From assembly GCA_017556795.1 (NCBI GenBank), contig JAFYLZ010000002.1:1-59297 (forward strand): a stretch of DNA of 59,297 nucleotides, given 5' to 3'. This DNA comes from Candidatus Saccharimonadota bacterium (GTDB lineage Bacteria > Patescibacteriota > Saccharimonadia > Saccharimonadales > Saccharimonadaceae). Made by a program: the position numbers and the translations under genes. A model generated the notes under the pieces. The model did no database searches, was not told the DNA's origin, and saw only the letters and a list, made by a program, of their open reading frames with translations. This document shows, piece by piece, positions 56,974 through 59,297 of this stretch. The first letter of the stretch is position 1. Each line of letters begins with the position of its first letter.

Positions 56974-58070
56974 TATTTTTCCTCCATAATTGCGTCTACT
57001 ATATATTTACTGGCAAAGCCGTCGCCATAAGGGTTTTTGGCTTCAGACATTTTATTGTAGAAATCTTTGTCATCCAGAAGTCTTTTTGCTTCTTTATAAA
57101 CGTTCTCAGTGTCGGTACCGACTAGCTTAAGTGTTCCGGCCTCAATACCCTCTGGGCGTTCCGTCGTGTCGCGAAGCACTAACACTGGCTTACCAAGAGA
57201 AGGAGCTTCTTCCTGTACCCCGCCGCTATCGGACATGATAAAGTAGGCTCTTTCCATAAAGTTATGAAAATCTAGAACGTCGAGCGGTTCGATTAGTCTA
57301 ATTCTTTCGTCATCGCCCAAAACTTCTTTTGCAACTTCTTGAACTTTTGGATTTAGATGCACTGGGTAGATAACTTTCACATCTGGATATTCATCAACGA
57401 TGCGTTTAATTGCCTTAAAGATATGACGCATAGGTTCGCCAAGATTCTCGCGCCTATGGGCGGTAACCAAGATTAGTCTTGAGTCTTCAGCCCATTGAAT
57501 GTCTGGATGGTTATATGATTCAGAAACGGTAGTTTTTAAAGCATCGATAGCGGTATTACCGGTAATGAAGACTTTCTGATCTTTGTTGAGCATTTTGCCA
57601 ATATTTTTCTTGCTCGTTTCTGTAGGGGCAAAGAGAAAATCTGCGATTTTATCAATGATTTGCCTATTCATTTCTTCTGGGAAAGGAGAATATTTATCAT
57701 AAGTTCTTAGTCCGGCTTCTACGTGGCCAACTGGCGTTTGTTGATAAAACGCTGCAAGCGCCGCTGCCATCGCAGTAGTAGTGTCTCCGTGTACTAAAAC
57801 AATGTCTGGTTTTTCTTTGATAATTACTTCTTCGATGCCTTTTAGAACTTCAGCAGTAATATGCGTCAAGGTTTGTCCTGGCTTCATAATATTGAGATCA
57901 TAATCTGGTTTAATCTTAAAAATTTCAAGCACCTGGTCAAGCATGTTTCGGTGTTGAGCGGTAACACATACAACAGATTTAATATTGTCGCGGGATTCTA
58001 GCTCCTTTACTACTGGAGCCATTTTAATAGCTTCTGGGCGCGTGCCAAAGATGGATAAAACTCTTTTCAT
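56973..58070 (-). CDS. wecB: UDP-N-acetylglucosamine 2-epimerase (non-hydrolysing)
   Basis: 365 residues. FGTRPEAIKMAPVV (8-21), VHGDTTTAMAAALAAFY, VGHVEAGLRTYDKYSPFPEEMNRQ (catalytic E in the HVEAGLR stretch), VTAHRRENLGEP, and SDSGGVQEEAPSLGKPVLVLRDTTERPEG. It converts UDP-GlcNAc to UDP-ManNAc for linkage units or polymers. TGCTATAAT ends 7 nt before the ATG, so it leads the operon wecB-GT-sulfatase-fold. Confidence 0.96.
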   Translation of the reverse strand: MKRVLSIFGTRPEAIKMAPVVKELESRDNIKSVVCVTAQHRNMLDQVLEIFKIKPDYDLNIMKPGQTLTHITAEVLKGIEEVIIKEKPDIVLVHGDTTTAMAAALAAFYQQTPVGHVEAGLRTYDKYSPFPEEMNRQIIDKIADFLFAPTETSKKNIGKMLNKDQKVFITGNTAIDALKTTVSESYNHPDIQWAEDSRLILVTAHRRENLGEPMRHIFKAIKRIVDEYPDVKVIYPVHLNPKVQEVAKEVLGDDERIRLIEPLDVLDFHNFMERAYFIMSDSGGVQEEAPSLGKPVLVLRDTTERPEGIEAGTLKLVGTDTENVYKEAKRLLDDKDFYNKMSEAKNPYGDGFASKYIVDAIMEEK

Positions 58071-58077
58071 AAACCCT

Positions 58078-58086
58078 ATTATAGCA
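58078..58086 (-). promoter_or_regulatory. Extended -10 box (leaderless wecB)
   Basis: TGCTATAAT on the minus strand, 7 nt before the ATG at 58070; it directly abuts the end of licD at 58089. Confidence 0.55.
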
Positions 58087-58088
58087 TA

Positions 58089-59117
58089 CTAGCTCTTAGA
58101 ACTGCTGCCACATAGTTTCGAAAACTTGGCTTTGACGTTTTGCCAACGAGATGGTTTTATTCTAGACTCAAGATCTATAATTCTTTTTTTCAATTGCCCA
58201 TTTTCCTCAAATAATCGATTGTAATCCTCTGTGAGCTTATCAATTATTTCATCCCTATAAAATATTCCGTCCTCACAGAAGCCCTCAAAGAAATGCATTA
58301 TATCAATAATATTCTTAATGGAATTCGGGCTTTCGTTAAGTTCTTTTGCATATTCTAAATAAGACTTTTGTAAATTTATAATACTAAGTTTTTGATGTAT
58401 GCTGGCTTTTCTTTCTTTCGGTGGATTCTTTTGGAGATTTTTATATTGCGTATTCAGGTCTTGCTCATAGTTTGACGAAACCCAAATCGTTGTGTCCTCG
58501 AAATCCATAACGACCGGTTCTAGGAACCCTTTAGCTTCTAAAACATATCTATGATCAGAAAAATCCATGACTTTGCTGGTTGTGCCAAATTTGTATGTTT
58601 TGAAAAAATAGTCTCTTTTTTCCAGAAGCTCTTTTTTGTTGCTATACCCCTTCAATATTCCATATCTTTCGAACAAAACGGCCTTCTTATGAAAATCGAT
58701 CAAGTCTTTTACGAATTCTTTTTGCCTTCCTTCGTCTTCCGGTAAACCGATGAGAGGGACTACGTCTATGGACACGCCGGTGTAAGTCTTTGGGTTGTTG
58801 AGATAATAGACGTTAGTAAACATTGTTCGGTCATCGTGAACTTTTCCACCGAACCAAATGTATTCCGTGAAGTGTAGGTGCTTTGAAAGAGCCTTATTTT
58901 TTTTACATAAATCAACAAACTTAGTATAATCTTCTGCCGGCAACGCTATATCTATATCGTCGTCCCACGGGATAATTCCCTTCCAAAAAACAGCACCAAT
59001 AGTAGTGCCGCTTATCGCGAAAAATCTTAGGCCATTATCTTCGCAAATTTTTTTGATTTCTTTATATATGTCCAAGACTATTTTATGAATTTTTTTCACA
59101 TCTATTTGTCTGTCCAT
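58089..59117 (-). CDS. LicD family phosphotransferase
   Basis: 342 residues. LRFFAISGTTIGAVFWKGIIPWDDDIDIALP (30-60) is the LicD core, with metal acids D52-D54 and D56. Helical regions follow and the C-terminal 60 residues form a coiled coil (LTEDYNRLFEENGQLKKRIIDLE). LicD enzymes move phosphocholine or other phospho-groups from CDP-carriers onto surface sugars. Together with the LicC-like gene this suggests phosphocholine-type decoration. TGTTATAAT ends 6 nt before the ATG. Confidence 0.87.
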   Translation of the reverse strand: MDRQIDVKKIHKIVLDIYKEIKKICEDNGLRFFAISGTTIGAVFWKGIIPWDDDIDIALPAEDYTKFVDLCKKNKALSKHLHFTEYIWFGGKVHDDRTMFTNVYYLNNPKTYTGVSIDVVPLIGLPEDEGRQKEFVKDLIDFHKKAVLFERYGILKGYSNKKELLEKRDYFFKTYKFGTTSKVMDFSDHRYVLEAKGFLEPVVMDFEDTTIWVSSNYEQDLNTQYKNLQKNPPKERKASIHQKLSIINLQKSYLEYAKELNESPNSIKNIIDIMHFFEGFCEDGIFYRDEIIDKLTEDYNRLFEENGQLKKRIIDLESRIKPSRWQNVKAKFSKLCGSSSKS

Positions 59118-59123
59118 ATGAAT

Positions 59124-59132
59124 ATTATAACA
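59124..59132 (-). promoter_or_regulatory. Extended -10 box (leaderless licD-like gene)
   Basis: TGTTATAAT on the minus strand, 6 nt before the ATG at 59117. Confidence 0.6.
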
Positions 59133-59137
59133 TAATT

Positions 59138-59297
59138 TTACTGTTTAGCATATTCTACCCAAGTCTCTCCTGCACGATAATAAATTCTGCCGTGTTCAAA
59201 CTGTTGATACACTATACCATTTTTATCTTTTTGTTCGCCGCTCGTTGGGTAGCCCAGATCACTCCATTCGGTGCCTAGTTCAAACCATTTGGCATAA
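59138..59297 (-). CDS. C-terminal end of LGFP-repeat protein (5' part outside window)
   Basis: The minus-strand frame ending with TAA at 59138-59140 reads YAKWFELGTEWSDLGYPTSG, then a VYQQFEHGRIYYRAGETWVE segment and YAKQ. LGYPTSGE and QQFEHGRIYY are the core of an LGFP repeat (PF08310), a module found in wall-bound and secreted proteins of Gram-positives. Only 52 codons are inside the window. It probably encodes a secreted or surface protein next to the glycan genes. The stop lies 20 nt upstream of licD. Confidence 0.7.
   Translation of the reverse strand, partial: YAKWFELGTEWSDLGYPTSGEQKDKNGIVYQQFEHGRIYYRAGETWVEYAKQ

Overview
The window looks like chromosomal sequence from a Patescibacteria/CPR bacterium, most likely Candidatus Saccharibacteria (TM7). 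That placement is inferred from gene content: small compact genes, a PrgI/VirB4/VirB6-type secretion locus with several TrbC/VirB2-like 'T4SS pilins', a large set of surface-glycan genes, and no amino-acid or nucleotide biosynthesis genes among those read here. TGA ends at least two genes (16119-16121 and 17246-17248), so the UGA=Gly code of Gracilibacteria/Absconditabacteria does not apply. No CRISPR array, integrase, transposase or replication origin was seen.

Layout. 1-1243: the 5' part of a 23S rRNA gene (minus strand) with its own consensus promoter and no 16S gene upstream. 1276-10092: thioredoxin-like and rhodanese-like envelope proteins, DUF2207, a TRIC-type channel, HD, Nudix and CYTH proteins, an EamA transporter, and a small stand-alone protein carrying the C-terminal glycyl-radical signature of NrdD behind an operator-like inverted repeat. 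10198-19474: YchF, a glycan block (GT-C, GT2, GT4, O-antigen-ligase-like), an RNase HII-YraN fusion, L19, RuvA and a RdgB/HAM1-like gene broken by an in-frame TAA. 19627-24355: a three-gene cassette (zinc ribbon, TfoX_N, PPOX-like), tRNA-Lys, a VTT/DedA protein, RNase Y and a DnaJ-type chaperone. 24403-38020: the type IV secretion-like locus (PEGA protein, lysozyme-like/C39 cell-wall enzyme, VirB4, TraC-like protein, PrgI, giant VirB6, and four pilin-like proteins), with Hsp20 and ComF embedded. 38079-46736: tRNA-Ser, GroESL with CIRCE, acetate kinase, TylF methyltransferase, UvrA behind a palindrome, and a glutamate-racemase-like protein lacking both catalytic cysteines. 46804-59297: a cell-surface polymer region with GtrA, two GT2s, LicC, a YidC-TagF fusion, a small membrane protein, a TagGH/Wzm-Wzt ABC exporter, a membrane sulfatase-fold (LTA-synthase-like) enzyme, a GT4-like transferase, a WecB-type epimerase, LicD and the end of an LGFP-repeat protein.

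How it may fit together: the last 13 kb reads as a route for a teichoic-acid-like, possibly phosphocholine-decorated polymer. LicC would activate, the YidC-TagF fusion polymerise, TagGH export, the sulfatase-fold enzyme modify outside the cell, and LicD decorate. The central 14 kb encodes an envelope machine without a visible coupling protein or relaxase, so protein export, attachment or DNA uptake is more likely than conjugation.

A second theme is transcription. Fifteen genes have a -10 box (usually extended TGnTATAAT-like) ending 6-8 nt before the start codon, which predicts leaderless mRNAs. Genes inside operons, and those with leaders, often carry Shine-Dalgarno sequences. The longest stretch without a gene is the 267-nt 23S leader (1009-1275); no gene-free stretch exceeds 300 bases.
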